Assembly (NCBI RefSeq): GCF_005952805.1
Contig: NZ_CP040709.1
Location: 744,001 to 808,000, forward strand
Reading direction: 5' to 3'
Length of the DNA: 64,000 bases
Source: Inhella inkyongensis
GTDB taxonomy: Bacteria; Pseudomonadota; Gammaproteobacteria; Burkholderiales; Burkholderiaceae_C
A program made the position numbers and the translations under genes. Numbering within the stretch: the first letter of the stretch is position 1; each line of letters starts with the position of its first letter. Of the stretch, positions 52,074 to 61,272 are shown piece by piece. The notes beneath the pieces are model-generated. The model was not told the DNA's origin. It was given only the letters and a program-made list of their open reading frames with translations, and searched no databases.

Positions 52074-52909
52074 GCTTGGATCTCGGTGCTGAGGGCGAGT
52101 TGCAGGCCCTTGGCCTTCATGGCGCCGAAGAAGTCGGCCTGTTGGGCCTCGAAACCTGCGACGGGGCTGATGCAGTCAGTCAGCAGGACCAGCTTGCCGA
52201 GCTTCTGCGATGGCAGGTGCTCGGCCAAGTGTTCAACCGTGGCGCGGACGCAGTGGCTGCCAGCCTCGCCCGCAATCAGAACGCGATCAAAGCGATCGAG
52301 TTCTTTCAGCAGGGACTGGTTGAGCTCGGTGCGCTCATCGCTGACGTCCGGCACCTCGGCCTGGAGCGCACTGTAGTGTTCGGTCCAGGGGTTCTCACCC
52401 TTGGTGACGATGGCCACAGAGCGGCCTTGCGCGTCGGCCCAGGCATCCAGAGCAGCTTGAAGGGCGGCGTGGACGTCATGACCCCAGCTGCCCATCTGGC
52501 AGTGCACTGGCCAGATCATCAGGGTGTAGCGGCCGGTGGCTTCGAGTGCGTCTAGATAGGCCAGCGCACGGCTGCGCATGTCGGGATCCCGCGGCGTGAA
52601 GTCGCCACCCCGCACCTGGTCGGCAGTGATCGGCGTGAACGGTGGGGGGTGGGATCCACTGGCGTCACGCCAGAAACCAGGGTGCGCGATGTCAATGCGG
52701 TGGTGCGAGTCCAGCGTCACCGTGATGGCGTTGAGATGGTCGCCCAGCCGCGCCACCAGCTGAGCGGCACGATGCATGTCGGCATGGGCGCCTGCAACGG
52801 GTAGCGCGGGGCGGATGGCCTCACCGCTCACCGGCGAGCGCGGCAGCCATTCGGCGGGCAGGTCGCAGAAGTCGTTCTGCGGGTCAATCAGCAGCAGATG
52901 CGTGTTCAT
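52070..52909 (-). CDS. pncA: nicotinamidase, isochorismatase-like hydrolase
   Basis: The 279-residue protein begins [16 protein letters not shown] with the catalytic Asp in LIDPQNDF, has the metal/active-site [16 protein letters not shown], an active-site Lys in [15 protein letters not shown], and the nucleophile Cys in [16 protein letters not shown]. It is longer than E. coli PncA (about 213 residues) owing to an insert before the Lys. Placed first in the operon, it supplies nicotinate to PncB. Confidence 0.85.
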   Translation of the reverse strand: MNTHLLLIDPQNDFCDLPAEWLPRSPVSGEAIRPALPVAGAHADMHRAAQLVARLGDHLNAITVTLDSHHRIDIAHPGFWRDASGSHPPPFTPITADQVRGGDFTPRDPDMRSRALAYLDALEATGRYTLMIWPVHCQMGSWGHDVHAALQAALDAWADAQGRSVAIVTKGENPWTEHYSALQAEVPDVSDERTELNQSLLKELDRFDRVLIAGEAGSHCVRATVEHLAEHLPSQKLGKLVLLTDCISPVAGFEAQQADFFGAMKAKGLQLALSTEIQA

Positions 52910-52965
52910 GGCCTCTTCCTCTCTTCTCTTGTGGGTGCATCATAGCCCCACTTAAATGCAGCGTG

Positions 52966-52976
52966 CAACTAAGTTG
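52966..52976. promoter_or_regulatory. candidate NrtR operator
   Basis: CAACTAAGTTG is a perfect 11-bp palindrome in the 132-base interval between the divergent pncA and nrtR starts, embedded in an AT-richer stretch. NrtR proteins bind palindromes upstream of NAD genes. The position fits; the exact extent is not determined. Confidence 0.5.
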
Positions 52977-53041
52977 TTTTGAGGCGATCGCAGAATTGCT
53001 GAGGTGAGTTGGTCATTTGATTCGGGTTTATCCTTGCTTCG

Positions 53042-53731
53042 ATGACCACCTCAACGAACTCCGAAGCCGGCAACAAACTGATCTGCACCGTGGATGTGGT
53101 GTTGCTGTCCCTAAGCGAGGGGCAGCTCCGGGTGCTGCTTTTGAAGCGCGAGCGAGAGCCCTTCGCGGGTGCGTGGGCTCTTCCAGGAGGCTATGTCCAT
53201 ATTGGTGAGGATCAGGGCTGCGAAGACGCCGCGCAGCGAGTCCTGCGGCAAAAGGCCGGCTTGGAGAGTCCTTATCTTGAGCAACTCGCCAGCTTCAGCG
53301 GACCGGCTCGCGATCCGCGCGGCTGGAGTGTTTCAGTGGCCTACTTCGCACTCGTTCCTCATCCCGAAGAGGCCTTGCCCGGTCAGCAATGGCTACCGGT
53401 GGATCGGCTTCCGCAACTTCCGTTCGACCATGGGAGCATCGTCGCAACAGCCGTCGAACGCGTGCGCAGCAAGAGCCAGTACTCATCCTTGCCAGTGCAT
53501 CTCTGCCCGGAACCCTTCACCATCTCTCAACTGCATGCGGTCTACGAAACACTGCTCGGCGAGCCCATCAACACGGTCAGCTTCCGCCGCAAGTTGGACG
53601 AATTGGCCATCCTCGAGCCCGTGGTGGGGGAGAAGCGCACCGAAGGGGCGCATCGACCGGCGCAGCTTTATCGGGTGAGGGCCGAGTTTCGGCAGCGGCT
53701 TCGGTTGGTTGGGCGGGGATTGAACAGGTAA
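53042..53731 (+). CDS. nrtR: NrtR-type Nudix-related transcriptional regulator
   Basis: The 229-residue protein has a Nudix-like domain (LICTVDVVLLSLSEGQLRVLLLKREREPFAGAWALPGGYVHIGEDQGCEDAAQRVLRQKAGLES) in which the Nudix box is degenerate, so it should bind but not cleave its ligand, and a C-terminal winged helix (FTISQLHAVYETLLGEPINTVSFRRKLDELAILEPV). NrtR represses NAD genes and responds to ADP-ribose in studied cases. Divergence from the pncA operon makes that regulon assignment strong. The next 270 bases show no gene. Confidence 0.92.
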   Translation: MTTSTNSEAGNKLICTVDVVLLSLSEGQLRVLLLKREREPFAGAWALPGGYVHIGEDQGCEDAAQRVLRQKAGLESPYLEQLASFSGPARDPRGWSVSVAYFALVPHPEEALPGQQWLPVDRLPQLPFDHGSIVATAVERVRSKSQYSSLPVHLCPEPFTISQLHAVYETLLGEPINTVSFRRKLDELAILEPVVGEKRTEGAHRPAQLYRVRAEFRQRLRLVGRGLNR

Positions 53732-54000
53732 GCACCTGCAAGTGCGGAAGTGCGCGGATGGGAGATATGAGGTGCCTTCCAGATCTGGATCGACCCAGCA
53801 GTCGTTACGGCGAGTCTGCCCGTCGTGCACGCCTCAGGATCGGCGGGGTTTCTCGGTAGTCAAGGACGCGTAGATGGAACCGAAGCACTACAAGTCGCCG
53901 CGCTGGGCGGGCGGCCTGTTCGGGCACAGCTTGGGTATCCAGCGCTGAACAGAGGGCCTCGTCTTTCTAGAATCCGCGCCCCTGTCCCCGACCCCAATCC

Positions 54001-54780
54001 ATGGAACTCACCCTCAACCCCGCTCTGCAGGCCTATGTCGATCCCTTGACGCCCGCTGAGCTGGAGGCCCTGGAGCGCAGCTTGCTGGCCGAGGGTTGTC
54101 GCGATGCGCTGGTGTTATGGGGCGAGGTGCTGGTGGATGGGCACAACCGCTATGCGCTGTGCCGCAAGCACGGCCTGCCGTTCCAGACGGTGCAAAACCC
54201 CCGATTTCAGTCGTTGCAGGACGTGCAGCTGTGGTTGATCGACCAGAACCTGGCGCGGCGCAGTCTGTCGGACTTTCAGCGCGGCGAACTGGCCCTGCGC
54301 AAGCGCGACCTGCTGGCCGAGCGCCAGGTTCGCCCTGCGCCCGAGGCGGCGCCCCTGGCCGAGGCTGAGGATGGCCTGCCGCCCGCGCATCCAAGCCCTG
54401 AAGTCCCCGCGGCGCCGCAGGAGCGGCTGGTCACTCGCGAGGCCGTGGCCCAAGTGGCGCGGCTCAGCAGCAACCAGGTGGTGCAGATTGAGAAGATCCA
54501 AAAGCAGGGCGCGCCGGAGCTGGTGCAGGCCGTCAAGGCCGGCTTGGTGTCGCTCAATGCGGCAGCGGCCGTGGCCAGCCTGCCGGTGCCTGAGCAGGCG
54601 GCCGCTGCAGAGGCGGGCGCCGAAGAGCTGAAGCAGGCCGCCAAGCGGGTGCGCGAGGCCAAACGCAAGACCGGTCCGTCGCTCGCGACGCCGGCCGAAC
54701 TGCGCCAGCAAGTGGCCGAGCTGCAGCTTGAAAACCAGCGCCTGCGTGAGCAACTTCAGGCGTTGGGGCAGGCAGTCTGA
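54001..54780 (+). CDS. ParB/Srx N-terminal domain protein
   Basis: The 259-residue protein has a ParB-like N-terminus in which VDPLTPAELEALERSLLAEGCRDALVLWGEVLVDGHNRYALCRKHGLPF resembles the ParB/sulfiredoxin nucleotide-binding fold, followed by a helical segment (LVTREAVAQVARLSSNQVVQIEKI) of the KorB/ParB type and a C-terminal coiled coil (ELRQQVAELQLENQRLREQLQAL). It is not next to a parA gene, so it is probably a stand-alone regulator rather than a partition protein. Confidence 0.75.
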   Translation: MELTLNPALQAYVDPLTPAELEALERSLLAEGCRDALVLWGEVLVDGHNRYALCRKHGLPFQTVQNPRFQSLQDVQLWLIDQNLARRSLSDFQRGELALRKRDLLAERQVRPAPEAAPLAEAEDGLPPAHPSPEVPAAPQERLVTREAVAQVARLSSNQVVQIEKIQKQGAPELVQAVKAGLVSLNAAAAVASLPVPEQAAAAEAGAEELKQAAKRVREAKRKTGPSLATPAELRQQVAELQLENQRLREQLQALGQAV

Positions 54781-56808
54781 CTACGCGCTGCCGACCGTGA
54801 TCCGGAGCCGCCCGGCGGCCACGGAGTCGCGCAGGGGGTCACGCAGCGTCAGGGCCAGCGCTTCGGCATCTTCGACGTTGAGGTTGTGCACCTGCACCCA
54901 GCGTCGCCGACCCTGGGCTTTGCCCTCGTAGAGAGCCAAGTCGGTCAGGCCGACCAAGGCGGCCCAGGGCTGCGCCTCTTCGCCGGGCAGGAAGGGCAGG
55001 GCCAGCACGCCCACCGTGCAGCTGACGCCCAGGCTGGGCCCGCCTTCGATGTCGAAGGGGCTGTGCACGATGGCATGGAGCAGACGCTCGGCCAGCGCCG
55101 AGCAGTGTTCGGCATGGTCCAGGCGGGCCACCAGCAGGATCTCTTCACCCCCCCAGCGCACCAGCAGATCGGTGTCGCGCAGGGCATGACGCAAACGGCG
55201 GCCAAAGGTCACCAGCACCTGGTCGCCCACCGCGTGGCCGTGCTGGTCATTGATGGCCTTGAAGTGGTCGATGTCGAATAGATAGATTCCGAGCGCCGCG
55301 TCCTCATCCTTGCGGCGCGCGCGCTGCAGATAGCTCAACTCGCGTTCGATGCGCTGCTCCAGAAAGCGGCGGTTGCCGAGTTGGGTCAGGGTGTCGATCT
55401 GGCTCAGGTGTTCGAACTGCTCGGCCAGCTTTTTCTTGGACAGCCAGCGCGAGCCGATCAGCAGGATGGCCAGCAGCAGCACCAGCGAGAGTGCGATGAA
55501 GTAGTTGCGCTGCTGCTGCGTCGCGCGCTCGCGCTCGCGCTGCAGATCGGTCTGCTGCTTCAGCACGAGGCTCTTGAGCTCGGACTCGCGTTGCAGCCGC
55601 ATCAGCTCGGCGTTCGAGGCCGCCTGCGAACCCCGGCTGCGCAGCTGCGGTTCCAGCTTTTCGGTGAACAGTTTGGCCAGGCCCTTCAGGCCAGCCAGGG
55701 ACAGGGCCGCGTCCTCGTTGGCGCTCAGGCGCTTGTAGAGGTCGAGCTGGACCTCGCTTGGGGTGTCGGCGCGCAGGCGCAGACAGTCCGGCACGGCAAG
55801 GCCCGGCTGCATGCGGCGACGCGCCAGTTGGCGGTAGCAGGCCAGGTATTGGTCGACCACGGGTGCGGTGGCCTCGGAGCGGCTGCGTTCGGCCTGGTTC
55901 AGGTAGGCGCGGGCGCGCTCGAACTGGCCGATTTCGGCGGCGGCAAAGGCGGCAAAGCTGATGGCGGACTCGCGGTAGGAGTTGGGTTCGCGCGTCACCA
56001 AGTCGAAGTGCGTCAGGGCCTGTTCCGGATTGTCCAGGTGCAGCAGATAGGCCACGCCCTCGTTGTGCCGGGTTAGCAGGATGTCGTCGCGCAGTTGCGC
56101 GCGAACGGCGCGGTCCTGGGCTTCGGCCAGCAGTCGCTCGCGCTGCTCGCGCGCGCCGCGCAGCAGGTTCAGGCCCTTGTGTACATAGCTCTCGTCACCG
56201 TTGACGATGTAGGCGGTGGCGGTGTCGAGCATGACATTGGCCAGCAGGTCGCCACGGCCCTGAGGCACATAAGAGAGCGCCAGCTCATAGCTGGCGAAGG
56301 CCGCACCGACGTCACCGGCTTCGGACTGCATCCAGGCCAGGTCCTGCATCAGGGCGGCGGCGGATGGGCCTTCGCCCAGTTCCTTGGCCTCACGGGCCAG
56401 GGCCAGAAAGTGGGGGCCGAGCTGCTCCGGGTTCGGGTGTTCCAACTTCAGGCAGGCGGCGCGGTAGTTGATGTCCTCGCGCAGCGGCGGGTTGCTGGTG
56501 CAAAAGGGCCGCCCCAGATTGCCGCGATGCGACTCCACATGCTCAAAGAACCAGGCCCGCTGCACGCGGTAGCGCTCGGCCGCGCTGATGGGTTCGATCA
56601 GGCGCAGCTGCACCCAGGTCAGTCGCGCCGCCAGCGAGGGCTCTTCGCTATAGGCCGCCGGCAGCGGCGGCAGCGCGCGCACCTGGTCCATGGTCGGCCG
56701 CGGCTCTGTTTGCGCCCAGCTTGGGGCTCCCAGCAGAAGGCACAAGAGCCCGAGGCCCCAGGGCAGGCGGTGGAGTGCGGACGGTTGGGCGGCGAGGCGC
56801 AGGGGCAC
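54781..56808 (-). CDS. TPR-containing diguanylate cyclase, membrane-anchored
   Basis: The 675-residue protein has a signal peptide (LPWGLGLLCLLLGAPSWAQ), a long helical periplasmic region of TPR-like repeats, one transmembrane helix (NYFIALSLVLLLAILLIGSRWL near residue 435) and a cytosolic GGDEF domain with LTQLGNRRFLEQRIEREL, LFDIDHFKAINDQHGHAVGDQVL and the active loop RWGGEEILLVA. It should make cyclic-di-GMP in response to an outside signal. It converges with the ParB-like gene with adjoining stops. Confidence 0.9.
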   Translation of the reverse strand: MPLRLAAQPSALHRLPWGLGLLCLLLGAPSWAQTEPRPTMDQVRALPPLPAAYSEEPSLAARLTWVQLRLIEPISAAERYRVQRAWFFEHVESHRGNLGRPFCTSNPPLREDINYRAACLKLEHPNPEQLGPHFLALAREAKELGEGPSAAALMQDLAWMQSEAGDVGAAFASYELALSYVPQGRGDLLANVMLDTATAYIVNGDESYVHKGLNLLRGAREQRERLLAEAQDRAVRAQLRDDILLTRHNEGVAYLLHLDNPEQALTHFDLVTREPNSYRESAISFAAFAAAEIGQFERARAYLNQAERSRSEATAPVVDQYLACYRQLARRRMQPGLAVPDCLRLRADTPSEVQLDLYKRLSANEDAALSLAGLKGLAKLFTEKLEPQLRSRGSQAASNAELMRLQRESELKSLVLKQQTDLQRERERATQQQRNYFIALSLVLLLAILLIGSRWLSKKKLAEQFEHLSQIDTLTQLGNRRFLEQRIERELSYLQRARRKDEDAALGIYLFDIDHFKAINDQHGHAVGDQVLVTFGRRLRHALRDTDLLVRWGGEEILLVARLDHAEHCSALAERLLHAIVHSPFDIEGGPSLGVSCTVGVLALPFLPGEEAQPWAALVGLTDLALYEGKAQGRRRWVQVHNLNVEDAEALALTLRDPLRDSVAAGRLRITVGSA

Positions 56809-56866
56809 GGTGACAGGCCGGCGTTGGGTTGCCGGCCATTGTGCGGTGTCGCACGCTTGTCGCGAC

Positions 56867-58294
56867 TCAGCGCTGCATTTCGGCGCGCCGGTTCACCAGG
56901 GTCGTGACGATGGCGTCCAGCGCGGCCGTGCTGCCGCTGGCCAGCAGGTCGGTGCTCTCGTAGGGGTCCAGGCTGAGGTCGTAGAGCTCGCGGCGGCCGT
57001 TCTGCTGCTCGATCAGCTTGTAGCGCGCATCGCGGATCGCGGACTGCAACTGCCCGTCCTTGCGGAACTCGATCAGGGCGTGGCTGCGGCCGCTGAAGCC
57101 GCTGGACTTGAGCGCCGGCGCAAAGCTCAGGCTGTCGGCGGGCAGGCTGTCGCTGCGCTGGGCCAGGGTGGCCCAGGTGGCAAACAGGTCGGCGCTGTTC
57201 ACCAGGGCGGTCTCGCGCGCACCGGTGCGGCTGACTTCAGCACCCGCCACCACCAGGGGCACGCGGATGCCGCCTTCGTACAGGGTGTCCTTGGCCATGT
57301 TGCGTGAATAGGGAGACTGGATGACGGCGGCCGGGGTGCCGTTGTCGCCCATGAAGACGATGGTGGTCTTGGCCAGGACGCTGGCGGGCAGGGTGGCCAG
57401 CAGGCGGCCGAACTCATGGTCCAGGGCCTCGGCGGCGGCGAAATACTGGGTGCGCGAATCGGTGGCGCTGCCATCCTTCAGGCCTTGTTGGGTGTGCAGC
57501 GCGGCGGGTGGCGTGTGGAAGGGGGTGTGCGGCGCGCTATAGGCCAGCCAGAGGAACCAGGGTTGGGTCTGCGAGCTGGCGCTGGACAACCAGGCGATGG
57601 CGCGGTCGGTCAACTCGGTGGTGGCGTAGGTGGTGGTGCGGCTGGTGCTGCCGTTGACGGTGATGCGCCAGTCCGAATAGTCGGGCAACGCGCCGGTCAG
57701 GAAGCCGGCGTAGTGGCTGGCGCCGTACTGCGCCGGGGCATTCGGGTCGGGGTTGGCGCCACTGACATGCCACTTGCCGATCACCGCCACCGAGTAAGGG
57801 TTGCTGCCCTGCTGCAGGCGCTGCAGCAGATTGGGCGTGCTGGGGGCCAGCACATCGTCGACTTGCAGCACCTGGCTGCGGCTGCCGTATTGCCCGGTCA
57901 GCAGGCTGGCGCGGGTGGGCGTGCAGGTGGGGTGGGCCCAGGCCTGCTCAAACACCACGCCGGCCTGACACAGGGCCTGCAGGTTCGGCATATTGGGCTT
58001 GGCCGTGCCCACGCTGGGGTGGCAGGGGCTGGCGTCCAGCCCGAAGTCGTCGGCGATGACGAACAGGATGTTGGGCGGGGCCGGTGCTGGCGCGGGTGCT
58101 GGTGCTGGTGCAGGTGCAGGTGCAGGTGCAGGTGCAGGTGCAGGTGCAGGTGCAGGTGCAGGTGCAGGTGCGGGTGCGGGTGCGGGTGCGGGTGCGGGTG
58201 CAGGCGAACCCGCACCGCCACCGCCGCAGGCAGTCAGTGCACACAGGGTCAGTGCCATCCAGGCGCGGCTGGGAATCGGGGTCGTTGAAGGCAT
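56867..58294 (-). CDS. sulfatase-family lipoprotein with Pro-Ala linker
   Basis: The 475-residue protein has a lipoprotein signal (LTLCALTACGGGG), a long Pro-Ala repeat linker of about 45 residues, and a sulfatase domain starting NILFVIADDFGLDASP with the formylglycine motif CTPTRASLLTG (C-x-P-x-R), then GKWHVSG and FMGDNGTP. It should hydrolyse sulfate esters after conversion of the Cys to formylglycine. The linker would hold the enzyme away from the outer membrane. No sulfatase-maturing enzyme is nearby. Confidence 0.88.
   Translation of the reverse strand: MPSTTPIPSRAWMALTLCALTACGGGGAGSPAPAPAPAPAPAPAPAPAPAPAPAPAPAPAPAPAPAPAPAPAPPNILFVIADDFGLDASPCHPSVGTAKPNMPNLQALCQAGVVFEQAWAHPTCTPTRASLLTGQYGSRSQVLQVDDVLAPSTPNLLQRLQQGSNPYSVAVIGKWHVSGANPDPNAPAQYGASHYAGFLTGALPDYSDWRITVNGSTSRTTTYATTELTDRAIAWLSSASSQTQPWFLWLAYSAPHTPFHTPPAALHTQQGLKDGSATDSRTQYFAAAEALDHEFGRLLATLPASVLAKTTIVFMGDNGTPAAVIQSPYSRNMAKDTLYEGGIRVPLVVAGAEVSRTGARETALVNSADLFATWATLAQRSDSLPADSLSFAPALKSSGFSGRSHALIEFRKDGQLQSAIRDARYKLIEQQNGRRELYDLSLDPYESTDLLASGSTAALDAIVTTLVNRRAEMQR
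58080..58207. repeat. hexanucleotide tandem repeat (GCAGGT-type) inside the sulfatase gene
   Basis: About twenty direct copies of a GCAGGT/GCGGGT/GCTGGT hexamer lie in tandem. Each copy encodes Ala-Pro on the minus strand, so copy-number change keeps the frame and only lengthens or shortens the linker. Confidence 0.9.
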
Positions 58295-58470
58295 GGTCGC
58301 TCCTTGAGATGGGCGTCATGCTGCGGGCGGTTTATGGAGCGAATGTGGAGGCGCTGCAAGTCAATTTATCGGCGCCACACAAGCTCGCACGCTCTCCATC
58401 CTGTCTCCACATTCGGCTCGCAAGCTGACGGTCACGGCCGGAGCGTCCGGTGTTTGACAAGGAGAGAGAG

Positions 58471-58800
58471 ATGTCGCTGAACCCCTTCGTGTCCCCCCTG
58501 CAGCCGCGTGCTGTGAGCTGGCAGGTCTTGGCCCTGGCCGGGCTTTGCCTGGCTGCATCGGCCCATGCGCAGCCCGAGGCAGGCGAACGCCGCCAGGGGC
58601 CACCGCCCCAGGCCCTGGCCGCCTGCAAGAGCCTGAGCAGCGGACAGGCCTGCAGCTTTCAGCGGCCCAACGGGAGCAGTGTGAGCGGCACCTGCTTTGC
58701 GCCCCGTTCTGAGCTGGCGCTGGCTTGTCGCCCCAGTTCGAGCGAGCGGCCGGCGCCCGGCGCCTCGGCCCCTGGCATGCCCGGCAAGTCGGCCCGCTGA
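58471..58800 (+). CDS. small exported Cys-containing protein, 109 aa
   Basis: The ATG at 58471 follows AAGGAGAGAGAG. The product has a signal peptide (SWQVLALAGLCLAASAHAQ) and a short mature part with ACKSLSSGQACSF and GTCFAPRSELALACRP, suggesting two disulfides, then a Ser/Pro-rich tail. No family is recognised. It precedes the YHYH lipoprotein gene by 21 bases and is likely co-transcribed with it. Confidence 0.65.
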   Translation: MSLNPFVSPLQPRAVSWQVLALAGLCLAASAHAQPEAGERRQGPPPQALAACKSLSSGQACSFQRPNGSSVSGTCFAPRSELALACRPSSSERPAPGASAPGMPGKSAR

Positions 58801-58821
58801 ACCCAACAGGAGCTCCGCATC

Positions 58822-60093
58822 ATGCGCAAAGCGTTCAAGGCTCAGCCTCCCAGCCTCTCCGCACTTTCTTTGATGGGCCTGCTTGCCCTGCCTCTTTGGG
58901 GTTGCGGCGGCGGAGGCAGTGGCAGTGGCGACAGCAGCACCACGCCGACCACACCCACCACCCCGGCCACGGTGCCGGGCGCGCCCAGCTTGGGCACCGT
59001 CACGGCGGGCAATGGCAGTGCGAGCTTGGCCTTCACGGCACCCAGCAGCACCGGCGGTTCCGCCATCACCGACTACCTGGCCACTTGCAGCCTGGGCGCG
59101 TCCGCCTTCACCGCCACGGCCACCAGCAGCCCGGTCGTGGTCAGTGGGTTGAGCAATGGCAGCAGCTACAGCTGCAGCGTGCAGGCCCGCAATGCGGTCG
59201 GGGCTGGGCCGGCCTCGGCCGCCGCCACCGTGAGCCCGGCGGCGGCAAGCGCCGGCGCCAGCACCGCCGGGGTGGAGTGCGCCTACAGCCGCAGTGCGTT
59301 CAACAGCAGCCCTTCGGTCAACGCCATCGCCAGCGCGGCCTGGAACTGCACGGCCAGCACCCGTGTGCTCACGGCCAACGGCTTGCCGGACCATGCCACC
59401 GGCACCTTTCCCAACGCCAACAATCCCAATGCGATCGCCGCGCAGTCGGTCTCGGCCAGCTTCACGCTCAGCCCCAGCTACAGCGGAACGGCCACCACTC
59501 TGGGCGGGCCGCGCGGGCCGACCGGCTATGTGCTCAACGGCGTCAAGATCGACGCCAACACAGCCGGCACCTGCCCGGATGGCGCCACCTCCACCGGCAG
59601 CTGCAGCCTGATCGGCAACACCGGGGCCTGGAGCATCGAGGCCTTGGGGCAGAGCAGCTTCAACTTCGGCCCCGACGCCAACAACGCCCATGTGCAGCCG
59701 GGCGGCGAGTACCACTACCACGGCATGCCCGAGGGCTTCATCACCTTGCGCGGCGGTGGCCCCGGCAAGATGACCCTGGTGGGCTGGGCGGCCGACGGCT
59801 TCCCCATCTATGCGCGCTATGGCTACAGCGTGGCGGGCGATGCCAGCTCGCCGCTCAAGGTCATCACCGGCAGCTACCGGCTCAAGAGCGCGGTGAGCGC
59901 CAATCGGCCCTCACCCAGCCTGATCCCGCTGGGCACCTTTGCACAGGACTGGGAGTACGTGGCGGGCCTGGGCGATCTGGATGAATGCAATGGCCGCACC
60001 GGTGTGACGCCTGAGTTTCCGAATGGCATCTATCACTACTACGCCACCGACTCCTACCCCTACTTCCAGCGCTGCGTGAAGGGGCGGACATGA
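58822..60093 (+). CDS. YHYH-domain lipoprotein with fibronectin type III domain
   Basis: The 423-residue protein has a lipoprotein signal ending PLWGCGGGG, a Thr/Pro linker, one fibronectin type III domain (VPGAPSLGTVTAGNGSASLAFTAPSSTGGSAITDY), and a C-terminal YHYH domain with GGEYHYHGMPEGF, GWAADGFPIYARYGY and a final GIYHYYATDSYPYFQRC. YHYH proteins are secreted proteins of unknown function with likely metal-binding His residues. It overlaps the next gene by four bases (ATGA). Confidence 0.85.
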   Translation: MRKAFKAQPPSLSALSLMGLLALPLWGCGGGGSGSGDSSTTPTTPTTPATVPGAPSLGTVTAGNGSASLAFTAPSSTGGSAITDYLATCSLGASAFTATATSSPVVVSGLSNGSSYSCSVQARNAVGAGPASAAATVSPAAASAGASTAGVECAYSRSAFNSSPSVNAIASAAWNCTASTRVLTANGLPDHATGTFPNANNPNAIAAQSVSASFTLSPSYSGTATTLGGPRGPTGYVLNGVKIDANTAGTCPDGATSTGSCSLIGNTGAWSIEALGQSSFNFGPDANNAHVQPGGEYHYHGMPEGFITLRGGGPGKMTLVGWAADGFPIYARYGYSVAGDASSPLKVITGSYRLKSAVSANRPSPSLIPLGTFAQDWEYVAGLGDLDECNGRTGVTPEFPNGIYHYYATDSYPYFQRCVKGRT

Positions 60094-61211
60094 GTCTTCG
60101 GGGCCTGTTCTGCGTCTGTCTGGCGCTGGGGCTCTGGGCCCCGGCCCAGGCACATCTGATGGCGGCCCAGCGCGGCACCCTGAACCTGGTGGGCAGCGGC
60201 GGCTTTGTGGTGATGGCCATCGCCGTCGATGCCTTGCGCCGGGTGGACGATGACGGCGATGGTCGCCTGTCGGCGGCCGAGCTGGGGCGCCACGCGCCCG
60301 CCATCGAAGCTCAGGTGCGCCAGGGCCTGCAGCTCCTGGACGCCCAGGGGCCGCGGCCGCTGCAGGCGCTGATGCTGACGCTCTCCCCGGACGATCGCAG
60401 CCCGCAGGCCCCGGCCGCCGAGCTGGTGGTGATGGGGCGCTTCGCTTTGCCGGATGCTGCGGATGGGCCTCTCCGACTGGCCTTCACGCTCTTCGGGCCG
60501 CAGGCCTCGGGGCTGGAGCAGCGCATCACGGTCACCCGGGGCTCGCAGCGGCAGGTGCTGCTGTTTGCTCCGGGGCGGGCGCCGCAGGCCGTGTTGCCTT
60601 CCGCGCAAACCGTCCTGATTGAGCAGGCCGTGGAGGGGGCACGCCACATCCTGGTGGGGCCTGACCACCTACTCTTTCTGGCCTTGATGCTGGCCTCGGC
60701 ATCGAGCGCGGGCTGGCGGCGCTTGGCGGCCACACTGACTGCCTTCACGGCCGGGCATGCGCTGACCTTGGCCTTGTGCGTGCTGGCCGGGGTGCGCGCC
60801 TCTTCGGTTTGGGTTGAGCCGGCCATTGCGCTGACCCTGATTGGTCTGGCGGGCCTCGATCTGCAGGGCCGCCGACGCGGTCGGTCGCTCAGTCTGCCGC
60901 TCCATGGGGGCCTGGTGTTTGCTTGCGCGCTGGTGCATGGCTTGGCGCTGGGCAATGCGTTTCAGGTCGGCGGGGGCCCCGAAGGCGATTCGGGCGGATT
61001 GCTCTGGGTGGCCTTGCTGGGTTTCAACCTGGGCATTGAGGCGACGCAACTGCTGATCGCCTTCGGCCTGCTGGGCCTGGCCCATGCGCTGCGCCGGGTG
61101 GTGCCATTGGCCCGGCAGCCTCGCCTGGCGTCGGCACTGAAGCAAGGTGGCTGGGTGCTTTCGCTGCTGTCCTTGGGCTTGGGCGGGCTTTGGTTGGTGC
61201 AGCGTCTTTAG
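60090..61211 (+). CDS. EF-hand-containing HupE/UreJ-like membrane protein
   Basis: The 373-residue product has a signal peptide, an EF-hand-like loop (VDDDGDGRLSAAEL) near residue 52, then a HupE/UreJ-type membrane domain: GARHILVGPDHLLFLALMLAS, LTAFTAGHALTLALCVL and GLALGNAFQVGG. The HupE/UreJ family is linked to nickel and other metals. The EF-hand suggests calcium binding outside. It is coupled to the YHYH gene, so both may work in one metal-related process. Confidence 0.78.
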   Translation: MSLRGLFCVCLALGLWAPAQAHLMAAQRGTLNLVGSGGFVVMAIAVDALRRVDDDGDGRLSAAELGRHAPAIEAQVRQGLQLLDAQGPRPLQALMLTLSPDDRSPQAPAAELVVMGRFALPDAADGPLRLAFTLFGPQASGLEQRITVTRGSQRQVLLFAPGRAPQAVLPSAQTVLIEQAVEGARHILVGPDHLLFLALMLASASSAGWRRLAATLTAFTAGHALTLALCVLAGVRASSVWVEPAIALTLIGLAGLDLQGRRRGRSLSLPLHGGLVFACALVHGLALGNAFQVGGGPEGDSGGLLWVALLGFNLGIEATQLLIAFGLLGLAHALRRVVPLARQPRLASALKQGGWVLSLLSLGLGGLWLVQRL

Positions 61212-61272
61212 GGTAGCAGCGGTGCGGGGGCCGGCAGCCTGTGTGCGGGTGGCTTGTACAGTTGCCCCGACC

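Noticed and set aside
58080..58207. Hexamer tandem repeat as a CRISPR or non-coding satellite.
   Set aside because: It is in frame within the sulfatase gene and encodes a Pro-Ala linker.
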